The notes under the pieces were generated by a model. That model searched no databases and had not been told where the DNA came from. It was given only the letters and a program-made list of their open reading frames with translations. Below, piece after piece: positions 28,968-41,926 of a stretch of DNA of 64,000 nt (its first letter is position 1; each line of letters begins with the position of its first letter). This stretch comes from Psychrobacter urativorans (lineage in GTDB: Bacteria; Pseudomonadota; Gammaproteobacteria; Pseudomonadales; Moraxellaceae), in contig NZ_CAJHBR010000012.1 of assembly GCF_904846695.1 (NCBI RefSeq), positions 1-64,000 of the forward strand, given 5' to 3'. Both the position numbers and the translations under genes were made by a program.

Positions 28968-29010
28968 AAAAAAGCTGGTGATGCCTTGCATTGCTGGCTT
29001 TTTTTTATTA
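28968..29010 (+). terminator. Attenuator-type terminator between rplL and rpoB
   Basis: AAAAAAGCTGG at 28968-28978 pairs with CTGGCTTTTTT at 28994-29004, with two G-U-type positions. The loop holds an inner ATGC-CTT-GCAT mini-stem, and a T-run extends to 29010. In E. coli a partial terminator at the same place sets the ratio of L7/L12 to RNA polymerase, and the same role is likely here. Confidence 0.8.
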
Positions 29011-29523
29011 TAATTACTAGCTTGACCTTTTGTGTCTGCCAATAGTCGTATCACAAGCGGTGGATACCCATCAAAAGGACACACGTTATACATGCAAGCA
29101 ACCACAGTAGTTATGAGTAATAAATTAATATAGGCTAAACGTCGTTTGATGTTTGGCATTTTTCTGTGTCTGCATGCTTTCCCAATAATGGTAAATTTTG
29201 TTCCAATTTCAATTGATGTTTGTCTCATAGCCCTTTTGTAATTGTTTTTACCTACTATATATTATGTAGTTTAGCATGATTTTACTGTCAGTTCATAAGC
29301 TTGCCAACAGTGCTCGTAGACGGTAGATATTAGCGACCATACTAATAACGCATTGAGTTTGAATTTAAGCACTATTTTATAACCGTTTTAAAAGTATTTA
29401 AGAAAGGCTAGTTAAATACTAGTGAGTACGACTTTATTATCGTTTACGTTGCCAACTATGCATACTATTTATGCTTGCTGGTCACGCTTTCAATTTGTTT
29501 CCACGTTACTGTAAGGACTCCCG
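29011..29523. other. rplL-rpoB spacer
   Basis: After the attenuator, about 510 bp of AT-rich sequence lead to rpoB. No gene, strong promoter or clear stem was identified; a minus-strand frame of 96 codons here (28938-29228) is Lys/Thr-rich and looks like chance. In relatives this spacer holds RNase III processing sites, which cannot be confirmed by eye. Confidence 0.45.
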
Positions 29524-32500
29524 ATGGCATATTCTTATACTGAAAAAAAGCGTATTCGCAAAAGCTTTGCTGAATTGCCAACTGTGATGGACATTCCCTA
29601 TCTATTGTCTATTCAAGTTGATTCTTATGAGCACTTTTTGCAAGAGCACAAAAAGCCTAAGGCTCGTGAGAATACTGGTTTACAAGCTGCGTATTCCTCT
29701 ATTTTCCCAATTGAGAGTCACTCTGGTAATGCTGAGTTACAATTTGTTGAGTATTACTTAGGCACGCCTGAGTTTGATGAGCGTGAGTGTATATTGCGCG
29801 GATCAACTTTTGCAGCACCTATGCGAGTTAAGATTCGTCTGATTATCAAAGACAAAGACAGCAAAGATAAAGATAGCAAAGCTGCGGTAAAAGATATCCG
29901 TGAGCAAAGCGTCTATATGGGTGAAATCCCACTGATGACCAATAACGGTACCTTTATTATTAATGGTACTGAACGAGTTATCGTGTCTCAGCTACATCGC
30001 TCACCAGGGGTGTTCTTTGATCATGATAAAGGTAAGTCACATTCTAGTGGTAAAGTACTTTATAACGCTCGTATCATTCCTTACCGTGGTTCATGGTTAG
30101 ATTTCGAGTTTGATGCTAAAGACTTAGTTTTTGCTCGTATTGACCGTCGCCGTAAGCTGCTTGCATCTATTATTCTACGCGCTTTAGGTCTTAGTACTAA
30201 TGAGATATTGGATCTATTTTTCCAAAAAGTAGCTGTATATAAAGGTGAAGAGCAGTTCGAAATCGACCTAGTAGCTGATCGTTTACGTGGTGAAATGGCT
30301 CAGTTCGATATCGTATCAGCAGAAGGCGAAGTGATCGTTGAGCAAGGCAAACGTATCAATGCTCGTCGTATCCGTCAGCTTGAAGAAGCGGGTATGACTA
30401 AGATTGCGGTACCTGATGAATACTTGTATGAGCGTATTCTAGCTGAAGACATCATCGTTAACGGTGAAGTTATTGCTAAAGCTAACACTCCTATTGATCA
30501 TGAACTATTAGTCAAAATTAACTCGTTTGAAGCTAGTGATGCTATCAAACAAATTAGCATCTTGTTCACTAACGATATCGATCAAGGTAGTTATATTGCC
30601 GATACGCTACGTGCTGATAGTACTTCTAGCCGTGAAGAAGCGTTGATTGAAATTTATAAAGTTATGCGTCCAGGTGAGCCACCAACAGTTGAAACTGCTG
30701 AGAAACTATTCGACAGCATGTTCTTTAACGCTGATCGTTATGACTTATCAAACGTTGGCCGTATGAAGTTCAACCGTCGTTTAGGCCTTGAGTTCGATAA
30801 TACTGACGATCCTGATATTCAGCGTGAGCGCAGTGTATTGACCAATGCCGACATCGTCAATGTTCTAAAAGAGCTGATTGAGATTCGTAATGGTCGCGGC
30901 GAAGTCGATGATATCGATCACTTAGGTAACCGTCGTATTCGTTCAGTAGGCGAAATGGCAGAAAACCAATTCCGTGTTGGTCTAGTACGTGTTGAGCGTG
31001 CAGTCAAAGAGCGTTTGAGCTCAGCGGAATCAGACAACTTATCGCCACAAGATTTGATTAACTCAAAACCTGTTGCTGCTGCAGTCAAAGAATTCTTTGG
31101 TTCAAGTCAGTTGTCACAGTTTATGGATCAGAACAACCCCTTGTCGGAAGTTACCCATAAACGTCGGGTATCCGCACTAGGACCCGGTGGTTTGACTCGT
31201 GAGCGTGCAGGCTTTGAAGTACGTGACGTTCATGATACTCATTATGGTCGTGTATGTCCGATTGAGACTCCTGAAGGTCCAAACATTGGTTTGATCAACT
31301 CACTAGCTACTTTTGCTAAAACTAACAGCTTTGGTTTCCTAGAGACGCCTTATCGCCAAGTAGTCGATGGTAAAGTAACTGACGTTATTGAGTATTTATC
31401 AGCTATTGAAGAAGTAGGTACCGTAATTGCACAGGCCGACTCCCCAGTAACTGCTGATGGTGCGCTTAGCGATGAGATGGTCAGTGTGCGTAGCTATGGT
31501 GAATTCGTACGTATGCCACCAGAAAAAGTGACGCATATGGATGTGTCACCAAGTCAGGTAGTATCAGTAGCAGCAGGTTTGATTCCGTTCCTAGAGCATG
31601 ATGATGCTAACCGTGCCTTGATGGGCTCGAACATGCAGCGTCAGGCGGTTCCTACACTACGTGCTGATAAGCCGTTAGTAGGTACGGGCATGGAGCGTCA
31701 CGTTGCTCGTGATTCTGGTGTTTGTGTGATCGCTAAGCGTGGTGGTGTCATTGAAGATGTTGACGCTTCTCGTGTGGTAGTACGAGTTAACGAAGATGAG
31801 ATGATTGCTGGTGAAGCTGGTATTGATATCTATAACTTAGTTAAATACACTCGTTCTAACCAAAACACTTGTATCAACCAACGTATCATTGTTAACCAAG
31901 GTGATGCTATTGCTGTAGGCGATATTTTAGCCGATGGTCCATCAACCGATCTTGGTGAGCTAGCGTTAGGTCAGAACATTCGCATTGCCTTTATGCCTTG
32001 GAATGGTTACAACTTCGAAGATTCAATCTTGCTATCTGAAAAAGTAGTGAAAGAAGATCGCTTTACTACTATTCATATCCAAGAATTGACTTGTGTGGCT
32101 CGTGATACCAAGTTAGGTACTGAAGAGATCACTGGTGATATTCCAAACGTTGGTGAAGCGGCTTTATCTAGTCTTGATGAAGCAGGTATCGTTTATATCG
32201 GTGCTGAAGTAGATGCTGGTGATATCTTAGTGGGTAAAGTCACGCCAAAAGGTGAGACCCAACTGACCCCAGAAGAGAAACTACTACGGGCAATCTTTGG
32301 TGAAAAAGCGGCTGATGTAAAAGATACTTCTTTACGAGTACCTACATCAAGCAAAGGCACGGTTATCGACGTACAAGTCTTTACTCGTGATGGCGTTGAA
32401 AAAGATGCGCGTGCGCGTGCTATTGAGAAGTCACAGTTAGACAGCTATCGTAAAGATTTAAAAGAAGAGTTACGCATCTTTGAAGAAGCGGCTCGTGGTC

Positions 32501-33642
32501 GTATCAGCAACTTGCTTAACGGTCAAAAAGTCAGTGGTGGTTCAGGTCTAAAAGCCGGTACTGTTATGGCTGCAGTTGATATGAAAGATATGAATCTTGA
32601 GACTTTGCTTGATATCCAGCCAGTCGAAGAAGATATCTCTGAGCGTTTGACTCAAATTGCAGAATACTTAGTCGATAAGCAAAAAGATATCGATAGTAAA
32701 TTTGCTGAGAAAAAACGCAAATTGACTGCTGGTGATGATTTGGCGCATGGTGTACAAAAAATCGTTAAAGTATATCTTGCGGTTAAGCGTCGTATTCAGC
32801 CTGGTGATAAGATGGCTGGTCGTCATGGTAACAAAGGTGTGGTATCACGTATTATGCCAGTTGAAGACATGCCTTATGATGAGCATGGCAACACTGTTGA
32901 CATCGTACTAAATCCGCTAGGCGTACCTTCGCGTATGAACATCGGCCAGGTACTAGAGACCCATTTAGGTATGGCTGCTAAAGGTTTGGGCGAAAAAATA
33001 GATGGTATGCTTAAAGCCCAAGCAGCGATAAAAGATTTGCGTGATTTCTTAGACCAAATCTATAACAAAGTTGGTGGCGAACAAGTCGATCTTGATAGCT
33101 TAAGTGATGATGACATCATGGCGCTATCAGATAACTTGCGTGCCGGTGTCCCTATGGGTACAGCAGTATTTGATGGGGCGCATGAGCATCAAGTCAAAGA
33201 CTTGCTTGAGCTTGCAGGTATGGCACGTGATGGTCAGCAAACGTTATATGATGGTCGTACTGGTCAAAAATTCGATCGTAAAGTAACGGTTGGCTACATG
33301 TATATGCTCAAACTTAACCATTTGGTTGACGACAAGATGCATGCGCGTTCAACGGGTTCATACTCACTAGTGACGCAACAGCCGCTAGGTGGTAAAGCTC
33401 AGTTCGGTGGTCAGCGTTTCGGTGAGATGGAAGTTTGGGCTCTAGAAGCTTATGGCGCCACTTACACCTTGCAAGAAATGCTAACCGTGAAGTCGGATGA
33501 CGTTGAAGGCCGTACGCGTATGTATAAAAACATCGTTGATGGTGAGCAGTACATGGATCCAGGTATGCCTGAATCGTTTAACGTACTGACCAAAGAAATA
33601 AAATCTTTGGGTATTAATATTGAGCTAAAACAAACTCACTAA
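29524..33642 (+). CDS. rpoB: DNA-directed RNA polymerase subunit beta
   Basis: RpoB forms one side of the polymerase active cleft. The 1372-residue protein begins [19 protein letters not shown]. The rifampicin-binding region reads [20 protein letters not shown] then [17 protein letters not shown], with all common resistance positions wild-type. Near the C terminus are [12 protein letters not shown] and [17 protein letters not shown]. Around residue 115 there is a short Lys/Asp/Ser insertion ([11 protein letters not shown]), another small charged insertion in a conserved enzyme of this genome. A GTAAGGAC site precedes the ATG. rpoC follows 180 bp downstream. Confidence 0.98.
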   Translation: MAYSYTEKKRIRKSFAELPTVMDIPYLLSIQVDSYEHFLQEHKKPKARENTGLQAAYSSIFPIESHSGNAELQFVEYYLGTPEFDERECILRGSTFAAPMRVKIRLIIKDKDSKDKDSKAAVKDIREQSVYMGEIPLMTNNGTFIINGTERVIVSQLHRSPGVFFDHDKGKSHSSGKVLYNARIIPYRGSWLDFEFDAKDLVFARIDRRRKLLASIILRALGLSTNEILDLFFQKVAVYKGEEQFEIDLVADRLRGEMAQFDIVSAEGEVIVEQGKRINARRIRQLEEAGMTKIAVPDEYLYERILAEDIIVNGEVIAKANTPIDHELLVKINSFEASDAIKQISILFTNDIDQGSYIADTLRADSTSSREEALIEIYKVMRPGEPPTVETAEKLFDSMFFNADRYDLSNVGRMKFNRRLGLEFDNTDDPDIQRERSVLTNADIVNVLKELIEIRNGRGEVDDIDHLGNRRIRSVGEMAENQFRVGLVRVERAVKERLSSAESDNLSPQDLINSKPVAAAVKEFFGSSQLSQFMDQNNPLSEVTHKRRVSALGPGGLTRERAGFEVRDVHDTHYGRVCPIETPEGPNIGLINSLATFAKTNSFGFLETPYRQVVDGKVTDVIEYLSAIEEVGTVIAQADSPVTADGALSDEMVSVRSYGEFVRMPPEKVTHMDVSPSQVVSVAAGLIPFLEHDDANRALMGSNMQRQAVPTLRADKPLVGTGMERHVARDSGVCVIAKRGGVIEDVDASRVVVRVNEDEMIAGEAGIDIYNLVKYTRSNQNTCINQRIIVNQGDAIAVGDILADGPSTDLGELALGQNIRIAFMPWNGYNFEDSILLSEKVVKEDRFTTIHIQELTCVARDTKLGTEEITGDIPNVGEAALSSLDEAGIVYIGAEVDAGDILVGKVTPKGETQLTPEEKLLRAIFGEKAADVKDTSLRVPTSSKGTVIDVQVFTRDGVEKDARARAIEKSQLDSYRKDLKEELRIFEEAARGRISNLLNGQKVSGGSGLKAGTVMAAVDMKDMNLETLLDIQPVEEDISERLTQIAEYLVDKQKDIDSKFAEKKRKLTAGDDLAHGVQKIVKVYLAVKRRIQPGDKMAGRHGNKGVVSRIMPVEDMPYDEHGNTVDIVLNPLGVPSRMNIGQVLETHLGMAAKGLGEKIDGMLKAQAAIKDLRDFLDQIYNKVGGEQVDLDSLSDDDIMALSDNLRAGVPMGTAVFDGAHEHQVKDLLELAGMARDGQQTLYDGRTGQKFDRKVTVGYMYMLKLNHLVDDKMHARSTGSYSLVTQQPLGGKAQFGGQRFGEMEVWALEAYGATYTLQEMLTVKSDDVEGRTRMYKNIVDGEQYMDPGMPESFNVLTKEIKSLGINIELKQTH

Positions 33643-33822
33643 CTAAATATGATTTCATAATTGATCATTTAGGTAGTTAACTAAAAGCAGTACGCTTATT
33701 GCTGCTGCTTTTAGGCATTTATCTCAACCCTATTCATTGCCTTCATTCATCTTAACTAGCAGTGCCACTGTAATTAGGGTGACAACGCTAGCAGATGATT
33801 ATAAAGATAACGGAGAAGCAAC

Positions 33823-36800
33823 TTGAAAGATTTACTCGATATCATGCAGAGCCCTACCAGCAATGGTAACCATGAGTTTGACAGTATCCAAATTACCTTA
33901 GCCTCGCCTGACGTTATTAAGTCATGGTCACATGGTGAAGTTAAAAAACCTGAAACTATTAACTATCGTACCTTTAAGCCTGAGCGTGATGGTCTATTTT
34001 GTGCCAAGATTTTTGGTCCAGTAAAAGATTTTGAATGTCTTTGTGGTAAGTACAAACGTCGTAAGTTCCAAGGCGTTATCTGTGAAAAATGTGGCGTAGA
34101 AGTCACTACTGCTAAAGTGCGTCGTGATCGCATGGGTCATATTGACCTTGCTAGCCCAGTTGCGCATATTTGGTTCTTAAAGTCATTACCAAGCCGCATC
34201 GGTCTATTGCTAGATATGACTCTACGTGATATCGAGCGCGTTTTATATTTTGAAAGCTACATTGTAACTGAGCCTGGTCTGACTAGCTTAGAGAAGTATC
34301 AGCTTTTAGACGACGAAGACTACTATAAAGCTCTAGAAGAGTTTGGTGATGAGTTCGTTGCTAAGATGGGTGCAGAAGCGATTCAAGACTTGTTAAAAGA
34401 TATCGATTTAGATATCGAAATTGATGAGTTACGTGAAGCGATTCCACAGACGGGTTCTGAGACTAAGCTTAAAAAGATGTCTAAGCGTCTGAAGTTATTA
34501 GAAGCCTTCCGTGATTCTCATAATAAGCCTGAATGGATGGTAATGACCATCTTGCCAGTACTACCACCAGATTTGCGTCCTCTAGTACCGCTAGAAGGCG
34601 GTCGTTTTGCGACTTCAGATCTTAACGATTTATATCGCCGCGTTATCAACCGTAACAACCGTCTTAAGCGTTTGCTTGAGCTTAGCGCCCCTGACATTAT
34701 CGTACGTAACGAAAAACGTATGCTACAAGAGTCAGTCGATGCGTTATTAGATAACGGTCGTCGCGGTCGTGCTATCACTGGTAGTAACAAGCGTCCATTG
34801 AAATCTTTAGCGGATATGATTAAAGGTAAGCAAGGTCGTTTCCGTCAAAACTTACTAGGTAAACGTGTCGATTATTCTGGCCGTTCAGTAATTGTAGTAG
34901 GTCCAACACTACGTCTACATCAGTGTGGTCTACCTAAGAAAATGGCTCTTGAACTTTTCAAGCCTTTTACTTATAACAAACTATTGTCACACGGTTTAGC
35001 GACGACGATCAAAGCTGCTAAAAAGATGGTTGAGCGTGAAGAGCCACAAGTGTGGGATATGCTAGCGATGGTTATTCGTGAGCATCCAGTGCTACTTAAC
35101 CGTGCACCAACCCTACACAGATTGGGTCTGCAAGCGTTTGAGCCAGTATTGATTGAAGGTAAAGCCATTCAGTTGCATCCACTGGTTTGTACCGCGTTCA
35201 ACGCTGACTTTGATGGTGACCAAATGGCAGTTCACGTGCCATTGACCCTAGAAGCACAGCTTGAATCACGTGCCTTGATGATGTCTACCAACAACATCTT
35301 ATCACCTGCTAACGGTGATCCGATCATCGTACCATCACAAGATGTGGTATTGGGTTTATATTACATCAGTCGCTCGTCAGTGAACGTTAAAGGCGAAGGC
35401 ATGATCTTCGCTACTGTTAATGAAGCGCTACGTGCTATTGGCTCTAACGATTTACATGTTAACGCTAAGATCAAAGTTCGAGTAACTGAAACTACTATCG
35501 CAGAAGATGGCACTCGTACTGAAAAAACTAGCCTAAAAGAAACCGTAGCAGGTCGTTTATTAATCTGGAACATTATGCCTACGGGCATGGCGTTTGAAGA
35601 ATGTAATCAAGAGATGACTAAAAAGAATATCTCAAGATTGATTAACTCTTGCTATCGTAACTTGGGTGTCAAAGACAGCGTTATGTTCGCTGACCAATTG
35701 ATGTACCTTGGTTTTGCACAAGCCACTTTATCTGGCGTATCGATTTGCTTAGATGATATGGTCATTCCACCAAGTAAAAAACAAATTATTGGTGTAGCAG
35801 AAGCCGAAGTACGTGAAATTGAAGATCAGTTCGAGCAAGGTTTTGTGACAGCAGGTGAACGCTATAACAAAGTAGTCGATATTTGGTCACGTACCAATGA
35901 TAAAGTCGCCAAAGCAATGATGGACAACTTGGCAACAGATAAAGTAATCAACGCCCAAGGTGAAGAAGAAGAGCAGAAGTCTTTTAACTCTATCTTTATC
36001 ATGTCAGATTCTGGTGCTCGTGGTAGTGCGGCACAGATTCGTCAGTTGGCAGGTATGCGTGGTTTGATGGCTAAACCGGATGGCTCTATTATCGAGACGC
36101 CGATTAAAGCTAACTTCCGTGAAGGTTTGACTGTACTTCAGTACTTCATATCAACTCACGGAGCGCGTAAAGGTCTAGCTGATACTGCCTTGAAAACTGC
36201 TAACTCAGGTTACTTGACTCGTCGTTTAGTCGACGTAGCACAAGATTTGGTTATCACTAGCGATGATTGTGGTACTGAAGTTGGCTTGCTAATGACTCCG
36301 CATATCCAAGGTGGCGAAATCATTGAGAAGCTTGGTGATCTAGTATTAGGTCGAGTAACTTCACGTGATGTTACTTATAATGATGATGCTGATAAAATCT
36401 TAATCCCAGTAGGGACTTTGATTGATGAGCATTGGGTTGATGTGCTTGATGACAACGCTATCGATGATATCTGGGTTCGTTCAGTTATTACTTGTGATGT
36501 AGCTCATGGTGTTTGTGCGCAGTGTTATGGTCGTGACCTTGCCCGTGGTCATAAAGTTAACATCGGTGAGTCAGTTGGTGTAATGGCCGCTCAGTCTATC
36601 GGTGAGCCTGGTACTCAGTTAACCATGCGTACGTTCCACGTAGGTGGAGCGGCAAGCTCAGCTTCTGTAGATAACAGCATCTCTGTCCGTAATGGCGGTC
36701 AGGTTCATTTCGAGAATATGAAAACTGTTGAGCACATTGATGGTCACTTAGTTATCGTATCTCGTTCAGCTGAAATTGCCTTGACCGATGAGTTAGGTCG

Positions 36801-38058
36801 TGAGCGTGAGCGCTATAAAGTGCCTTACGGTTCAAGCGTACTTGTGAAGAGCGAAGATCATGTTGAAGGTGGTCAAACTATCGCTAAATGGGATCCGCAC
36901 ACGCATCCTATTATTACTGAGTTTGCGGGTAAAGCACGCTTTAGTGATATTACCGATGGTCTGACAGCTACTGTAAAAGTTGATGACGCTACTGGTATGA
37001 GCTCGTTTGAGATTCTTGCTACCCGTGATCGTTCAAGCTCAGCCAAAGATTTACGTCCGGCTATTATCTTGAATACTAATGAAGGTAAAGAAGTGGTTTA
37101 CTTCTTACCTGCTGAAACTATCATTCGTGTTGGTGATGGTGAAGAAGTGGCTGCTGGCTCAATCTTAGGCCGTGTACCACAAGCCTCTTCAGGTACTAAA
37201 GATATTACCGGTGGTCTGCCACGTGTTGCTGACTTATTTGAAGCCCGTCGCCCGAAAGATCATGCCATCATGGCAGAGATGACTGGTGTAGTGAGCTTTG
37301 GTAAAGAGACTAAAGGTAAAAACCGCTTTATTATTACTAATGAAGACGGTGAGATCCATGAAGAGCTAATCCCGAAATGGCGTCAAATCAACGTTTTTGA
37401 AAATGAGACAGTAGCTCGTGGTGAAGTGATCGCTGATGGTCCACAGAATCCACATGATATCTTGCGTCTAAAAGGTCAGACTGCTCTTGCTGACTATATC
37501 GTAAACGAAGTTCAAGATGTTTACCGCTTGCAGGGTGTAAAAATCAACGATAAGCACATCGAAGTTATTATTCGTCAGATGCTGCGTAAAGTTGAAGTTA
37601 CTGATGCTGGTGACTCTAATCACTTTAAAGGTGATCAGGTTGAATACGTTGATATCAGAGCATTGAATGCTAAACTCGAAGCAGAAGATAAGTTCCCAGT
37701 GAAGTTTGAGCGTCAGTTGCTAGGTATTACTAAAGCAAGTTTGGCTACTGAAAGCTTTATTTCAGCAGCATCTTTCCAAGAAACCACACGTGTATTAACA
37801 GCGGCTGCGGTAACTGGTAAGATTGATGAGCTACGCGGTCTCAAAGAGAACGTGGTTGTTGGTCGCTTGATTCCAGCGGGTACTGGTCTTGCTTATCATA
37901 AAGCACGTAAAGACAAAGCTGAGAAAAAACTACAAGATAAAGACTTGAATGCCTCTTTCGATAATACGGCGTTTGATATGAGCATCGGTGGTAGCGATAG
38001 TAAAGACTTTGCTAGCTTTGATGAAGCCTTTGCTCAAGAGCTTAATCAAGATAACTAA
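33823..38058 (+). CDS. rpoC: DNA-directed RNA polymerase subunit beta'
   Basis: RpoC carries the catalytic Mg-binding aspartates. The start is TTG at 33823, preceded by CGGAGAAG; translation from it gives the family's usual start [10 protein letters not shown]. Features in order: the N-terminal zinc site ([19 protein letters not shown]), the bridge to the active site with [12 protein letters not shown], the trigger-loop region with [16 protein letters not shown], and the second zinc site [19 protein letters not shown]. The protein has 1411 residues, normal for the group. The C-terminal 50 residues are charged and Asp/Ser-rich. A strong terminator follows. Confidence 0.98.
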   Translation: MKDLLDIMQSPTSNGNHEFDSIQITLASPDVIKSWSHGEVKKPETINYRTFKPERDGLFCAKIFGPVKDFECLCGKYKRRKFQGVICEKCGVEVTTAKVRRDRMGHIDLASPVAHIWFLKSLPSRIGLLLDMTLRDIERVLYFESYIVTEPGLTSLEKYQLLDDEDYYKALEEFGDEFVAKMGAEAIQDLLKDIDLDIEIDELREAIPQTGSETKLKKMSKRLKLLEAFRDSHNKPEWMVMTILPVLPPDLRPLVPLEGGRFATSDLNDLYRRVINRNNRLKRLLELSAPDIIVRNEKRMLQESVDALLDNGRRGRAITGSNKRPLKSLADMIKGKQGRFRQNLLGKRVDYSGRSVIVVGPTLRLHQCGLPKKMALELFKPFTYNKLLSHGLATTIKAAKKMVEREEPQVWDMLAMVIREHPVLLNRAPTLHRLGLQAFEPVLIEGKAIQLHPLVCTAFNADFDGDQMAVHVPLTLEAQLESRALMMSTNNILSPANGDPIIVPSQDVVLGLYYISRSSVNVKGEGMIFATVNEALRAIGSNDLHVNAKIKVRVTETTIAEDGTRTEKTSLKETVAGRLLIWNIMPTGMAFEECNQEMTKKNISRLINSCYRNLGVKDSVMFADQLMYLGFAQATLSGVSICLDDMVIPPSKKQIIGVAEAEVREIEDQFEQGFVTAGERYNKVVDIWSRTNDKVAKAMMDNLATDKVINAQGEEEEQKSFNSIFIMSDSGARGSAAQIRQLAGMRGLMAKPDGSIIETPIKANFREGLTVLQYFISTHGARKGLADTALKTANSGYLTRRLVDVAQDLVITSDDCGTEVGLLMTPHIQGGEIIEKLGDLVLGRVTSRDVTYNDDADKILIPVGTLIDEHWVDVLDDNAIDDIWVRSVITCDVAHGVCAQCYGRDLARGHKVNIGESVGVMAAQSIGEPGTQLTMRTFHVGGAASSASVDNSISVRNGGQVHFENMKTVEHIDGHLVIVSRSAEIALTDELGRERERYKVPYGSSVLVKSEDHVEGGQTIAKWDPHTHPIITEFAGKARFSDITDGLTATVKVDDATGMSSFEILATRDRSSSAKDLRPAIILNTNEGKEVVYFLPAETIIRVGDGEEVAAGSILGRVPQASSGTKDITGGLPRVADLFEARRPKDHAIMAEMTGVVSFGKETKGKNRFIITNEDGEIHEELIPKWRQINVFENETVARGEVIADGPQNPHDILRLKGQTALADYIVNEVQDVYRLQGVKINDKHIEVIIRQMLRKVEVTDAGDSNHFKGDQVEYVDIRALNAKLEAEDKFPVKFERQLLGITKASLATESFISAASFQETTRVLTAAAVTGKIDELRGLKENVVVGRLIPAGTGLAYHKARKDKAEKKLQDKDLNASFDNTAFDMSIGGSDSKDFASFDEAFAQELNQDN

Positions 38059-38140
38059 TAGAGTTATTGTTAATATTAATAGCGTTTTTATCAATATTTT
38101 TATTAACAGTAGTTCTCTATTACAGCTTAGATAAACTGAG

Positions 38141-38166
38141 AAGCCAGCCAAGTTGCTGGCTTTTTT
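38141..38166 (+). terminator. Rho-independent terminator after rpoC
   Basis: AAGCCAGC (38141-38148) and GCTGGCTT (38155-38162) form a perfect stem with the loop CAAGTT, followed by a T-run. It lies about 80 bases after the rpoC stop and ends the secE to rpoC transcription block. Confidence 0.92.
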
Positions 38167-38279
38167 GTCTCTAAAAATTACTATGTATTTTGTAAGAAAT
38201 CTGTGATGGAAAATAGTAAACTGGATAATAGACGGTAGTTTTCCAAAGTTTTAATGACCTTTATAAGGATAGTAGACTC

Positions 38280-38813
38280 ATGGCAGGTAAAACTCGTGTT
38301 GCCAAATATCAAGCAGATCGTACCAATCAAAAGCTATATTTTTGTCGTTTAGCCTGTCAAGCAGCTGGAGATAGTACTGATAAGCAGCTTTATCAAGCGC
38401 ATTGCGAGACGGCTATCTTTCACTTGTATGGCACTTATTTAGCTTTTCTGCAAGAGTTAGGACACTTCTATGGCTTGAATATGAGTGCACCAACGATGGT
38501 AGACATCGAACAGGCATTAAGTGCACGTACCCAAGTTTCACCAGAGATACAGCGTCTACAGCTGCTACAACAACAAGGATTCTTAGCTAACGTTGAGCGT
38601 GCTTATCAGCGTTGTCTCTATGCGGTACAACCCGAAGAGATAGAAACTCAAAGTGCAGCTATAGTTAATAATCAACCGCCAGCTCGTGATTTGATCGTCA
38701 ACGTTGTGACTTTGTCTAATCAGTGGTTACCAGATGATGCTACTATACGTGAATGGCGACAGCAGTTTTTGGACCTCATCGAGCAACTGCGAGCCGGTAT
38801 GGTGGAGTTTTAA
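38280..38813 (+). CDS. DUF6586-like family protein
   Basis: A 177-residue soluble, helical protein with no signal or membrane segment. It begins with a basic Tyr/Asn segment (RTNQKLYFCRLACQAAG) and contains several Gln/Leu-rich helices (LQLLQQQGFLANVERAYQRC). It ends with an acidic helix after WRQQFLDLIEQLRAGMVEF. The TNQK(L/I)YF start is a feature I associate with DUF6586 proteins of pseudomonads and Acinetobacter; the family name is a tentative recognition. No function is known. It has its own AAGGATAG ribosome site and lies between the rpoC terminator and a bidirectional terminator, so it is likely monocistronic. Confidence 0.65.
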   Translation: MAGKTRVAKYQADRTNQKLYFCRLACQAAGDSTDKQLYQAHCETAIFHLYGTYLAFLQELGHFYGLNMSAPTMVDIEQALSARTQVSPEIQRLQLLQQQGFLANVERAYQRCLYAVQPEEIETQSAAIVNNQPPARDLIVNVVTLSNQWLPDDATIREWRQQFLDLIEQLRAGMVEF

Positions 38814-38881
38814 CCACTGAGTATCAGTAGGCTGTGCAGCTATATCGTATCGAATAACAAAACCAGATTGTATTAAACAGC

Positions 38882-38920
38882 AAAAAGGCTTATTCAGTAT
38901 TAATTGAATAAGCCTTTTTT
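38882..38920. terminator. Bidirectional terminator between the DUF6586-like gene and mrcA
   Basis: AAAAAGGCTTATTCA (38882-38896) and its exact complement TGAATAAGCCTTTTT (38905-38919) form a perfect 15-bp stem with an 8-base loop. A- and T-runs on both sides let it work for both converging genes. Confidence 0.92.
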
Positions 38921-39003
38921 ATTACCGTACTGCTTAATAATTTATATAAAGTTGTAAGCTTATAAAGTTAGCCGCCATAAACCATGATGACTAGTAAGCT
39001 TAA

Positions 39004-41736
39004 TTACTCGGGCGTTGATGATAACTGGCCGACTGGTGCTGGGGTTACCGTCTTTGGTATTCTAGCATTACGTGGTTGATCGCTAGTACTAGTAGCCTTG
39101 GTGCTGTCCTTGCTGTTGTTAATCTTAGCCGCACTAGTAGCTGCTGCTTCATCTATCTCAAGCACTGGTAACGGACGTTGCTGAGTCTTAAGTTTGACAG
39201 GTTTGGCTACACCATTACCGCCCTCATCTTCCTCTTCACTAGTAGTAACTGCGCCCTCATCAGTCATCTCTATGATTCGTAACTTTTGTTTTTGCGACTT
39301 TGATTTGTTATTCAAAGATACCCACTGACGAGGTGTGCCCTTCAGTTGGGCCCGCATAAAGTCCATCCACACTGGTAGAGCAGCAACACCACCATACTCA
39401 CGGCGACCAAGCGTTTCAGGCTGATCAAAGCCCATCCATACTACAGTAGTGTTAGTAGGGTGAAAGCCTGCAAACCAAGCGTCTTTGGCTTCGTTAGTAG
39501 TTCCTGTCTTGCCACCTATATCGTCACGACCTAAAGCGCGCGCTTTTACCGCTGTACCACGCTGCACTACATCACGCAAGATACTGGCCATATCATAAGC
39601 TACTTTTGGCTTTAGAATACGGGGAGCCTGAGTAGCAGTCACATACTGAGTAACTGGCGCTTTGAGACGATCCGCTGCTGGGCTAGCATCATACATATTG
39701 AGGTTAGCACTTTGGTCTGCTGAGATACTGTTAATATTCTGCACGCTATCCTCTGTACCATCTGCCGTTAATTTCTTGGCATCTTTTGCAGCCTCAGTAG
39801 TGTTTTTACTGGTTTTAGAATCAGTGGCAGCTAGTAAGGTTTCTTCAGCCCGTTTATTATAATCTACAACTAATTTTTCATTAAGCTTCTGCAAGCCCTC
39901 ATTAAAGCACAAGGCGCAAGCTTGTTGAGGATTGGCTTGGAATAACATTTTATTATCGTAGTTATAAATCTGCTCAATAAAGTAAGGCTGAATACGATGG
40001 CCACCATTAGCAAAAGTAGTATAAGCAGTCGCCATCTGTAAAGTGGTGGCTTGACCCGCACCTAGAGCTAACGATAGGGTAGTAGGTAGTTTTTCTTTAT
40101 CCAAGCCAAACTGATCTAATAAGTTGCGAGCATCGGAGATCCCAATGGCTTGCAGTAAGCGAATAGACACTAAGTTACGGGATAAATATAAACCACGGCG
40201 TAAAGTAATATCCCCTAAGAAGCGCCCATCAGAGTTCTTTGGCTTCCAGTCACCTACTTGAATAGGACGGTCAGAGACTATACTGTCAGGACTATATCCT
40301 TTTTCTAGTGCAGCGGTATAGACTAAAGGCTTGATAGTTGAGCCAGGTTGACGCCAGCCTTGTAACGCTCGGTTGAACTTACTATGATTAAAGTCAAAGC
40401 CACCGACTAAGGCGTTGACGGCACCAGTATCAGGATGCAAAGATACTAAGCTACCTTGCACTTTAGGTATTTGTCCCAGTTTCCAGTTACCACCTTCAGT
40501 CGGTATCAGACGAACAATATCTTTTTCACTGACAATCTGTGAGGCATTGCTAGGGGAGCTACCAAAACGGTCGGCAGAAATATACTTACGTGCCCATCTC
40601 ATACCTGACCAATTGACGGTAACCGTTTTACCAGAAAGCATAATAGCTTCAAAGCTACTGGAGTTAACTTTAGTTACTTTAGCAGGTGACATATTAGCGT
40701 AGCGTTGGAAACTCTCTAGTGGCTTGTCATTAGCTTCAGCACCACGCCAGCCATGACGATGGTCATAATCAACTAAGCCTTTTAATACCGCTTTTTCTGC
40801 ATCTAGCTGGGCTTGACTGTCGACAGTCAAACGCACGCGCCAACCCCCATTGACTACTTGTTCACCGTAACGGTTGACTAAAGCATAACGAGTCATTTCT
40901 GCCAAATAAGGCATGTTGACATCGAGTTTTTCTTGATACAAGTTGAGGCCAATTGGGGATTTAACGGCTTCATCATGCTCAGCTTTGCTAATATATTTGA
41001 GCTTATACATTTGGCCAATAATCCAGTTACGGCGTACTAAAGCACGGCTAGGATTAGCAACCGGATTATACTTTGAGGGCGCTTTAGGTAAGCCTGCCAG
41101 CATCGCCATTTCAGCTATAGTAAGCTTATCAAGAGATTTACTATAGTATTTTTTAGCGGCTGCACTAATACCGTAAGCGCCTTCACCTAAATATATCTTG
41201 TTGACATATAAAGTCAAAATTTCTTTTTTGCTAAGCTCGTCTTCCATTTTCCGTGCGACAAAAAGCTCAGTCAATTTGCGGTCTAAAGTACGCTCAGGAG
41301 ATAAAAAATAGTTCTTAGCAACCTGCATAGTAATAGTCGAGCCACCCGTTTGCGTATCATCATCGGTGACTACTTCAGTGACCGCACGACCAAGGCCCTT
41401 AATACTGATACCACTATGTTGGAAAAAAGAGGCATCTTCGGCTGCTAAAAAAGCATTGGTGAAATTCTTTGGAATCTCATCATAGCTCACGGGTAAGGAG
41501 AGGCGATTGCCATACTGACCTATCAGTTTGTCATCGCTACTATAAATCTGTAGCGGCATCTCTAATTTGGCAGTCTTTATTTCCTGCAGACTGGGCAGAG
41601 TAGGCGATAAATACATCGCCATACCATAAAAACCAATCGGCACAGCCAAGGCTATAATTATAGCCAGCGCCAGACAAGCAATAAAAAGGCCCACCAAAAA
41701 GTGGATTAAACGAGCGGTAGCATGTTTTTTAGCCAT
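39004..41736 (-). CDS. mrcA: Penicillin-binding protein 1A, bifunctional transglycosylase/transpeptidase
   Basis: PBP1A polymerises and cross-links peptidoglycan at the inner membrane. The preferred start is the ATG at 41736 (MAKKHATARL, 910 residues). The in-frame ATG at 41763 lies directly downstream of a TATAAT -10 box and would sit at the transcript's very 5' end. A membrane anchor follows (about residues 10-40). The GT51 domain has AAEDASFFQHSGIS with the catalytic Glu, GGSTITMQ and RKMEDELSKKEIL. The transpeptidase domain has GSTIKP with the nucleophile Ser, a SRN motif (LYLSRNLVSIRL) and KTGTT. The C-terminal tail is Lys/Thr/Ser/Pro-rich. The divergent pairing with pilMNOPQ is the usual gamma-proteobacterial layout. 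Confidence 0.95.
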   Translation of the reverse strand: MAKKHATARLIHFLVGLFIACLALAIIIALAVPIGFYGMAMYLSPTLPSLQEIKTAKLEMPLQIYSSDDKLIGQYGNRLSLPVSYDEIPKNFTNAFLAAEDASFFQHSGISIKGLGRAVTEVVTDDDTQTGGSTITMQVAKNYFLSPERTLDRKLTELFVARKMEDELSKKEILTLYVNKIYLGEGAYGISAAAKKYYSKSLDKLTIAEMAMLAGLPKAPSKYNPVANPSRALVRRNWIIGQMYKLKYISKAEHDEAVKSPIGLNLYQEKLDVNMPYLAEMTRYALVNRYGEQVVNGGWRVRLTVDSQAQLDAEKAVLKGLVDYDHRHGWRGAEANDKPLESFQRYANMSPAKVTKVNSSSFEAIMLSGKTVTVNWSGMRWARKYISADRFGSSPSNASQIVSEKDIVRLIPTEGGNWKLGQIPKVQGSLVSLHPDTGAVNALVGGFDFNHSKFNRALQGWRQPGSTIKPLVYTAALEKGYSPDSIVSDRPIQVGDWKPKNSDGRFLGDITLRRGLYLSRNLVSIRLLQAIGISDARNLLDQFGLDKEKLPTTLSLALGAGQATTLQMATAYTTFANGGHRIQPYFIEQIYNYDNKMLFQANPQQACALCFNEGLQKLNEKLVVDYNKRAEETLLAATDSKTSKNTTEAAKDAKKLTADGTEDSVQNINSISADQSANLNMYDASPAADRLKAPVTQYVTATQAPRILKPKVAYDMASILRDVVQRGTAVKARALGRDDIGGKTGTTNEAKDAWFAGFHPTNTTVVWMGFDQPETLGRREYGGVAALPVWMDFMRAQLKGTPRQWVSLNNKSKSQKQKLRIIEMTDEGAVTTSEEEDEGGNGVAKPVKLKTQQRPLPVLEIDEAAATSAAKINNSKDSTKATSTSDQPRNARIPKTVTPAPVGQLSSTPE

Positions 41737-41926
41737 AGGAAACTTATCATTTAAAATTTGCATTAAATTCTACATTATACCTCGAACAAAACTAGTAAGT
41801 CATAATTAATGTGTAAATCGGGGCTAAGGAACCCCTAAATACTTGAAACTAGTATTTAAGTAACGTATTGTATTTAAATATTACTATTAACTATCAATTT
41901 GTAAACTTATATAAGGCAAATAACTT

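Noticed and set aside
31090..31230. Possible rifampicin resistance change in rpoB
   Set aside because: The resistance-determining region matches the wild-type consensus.
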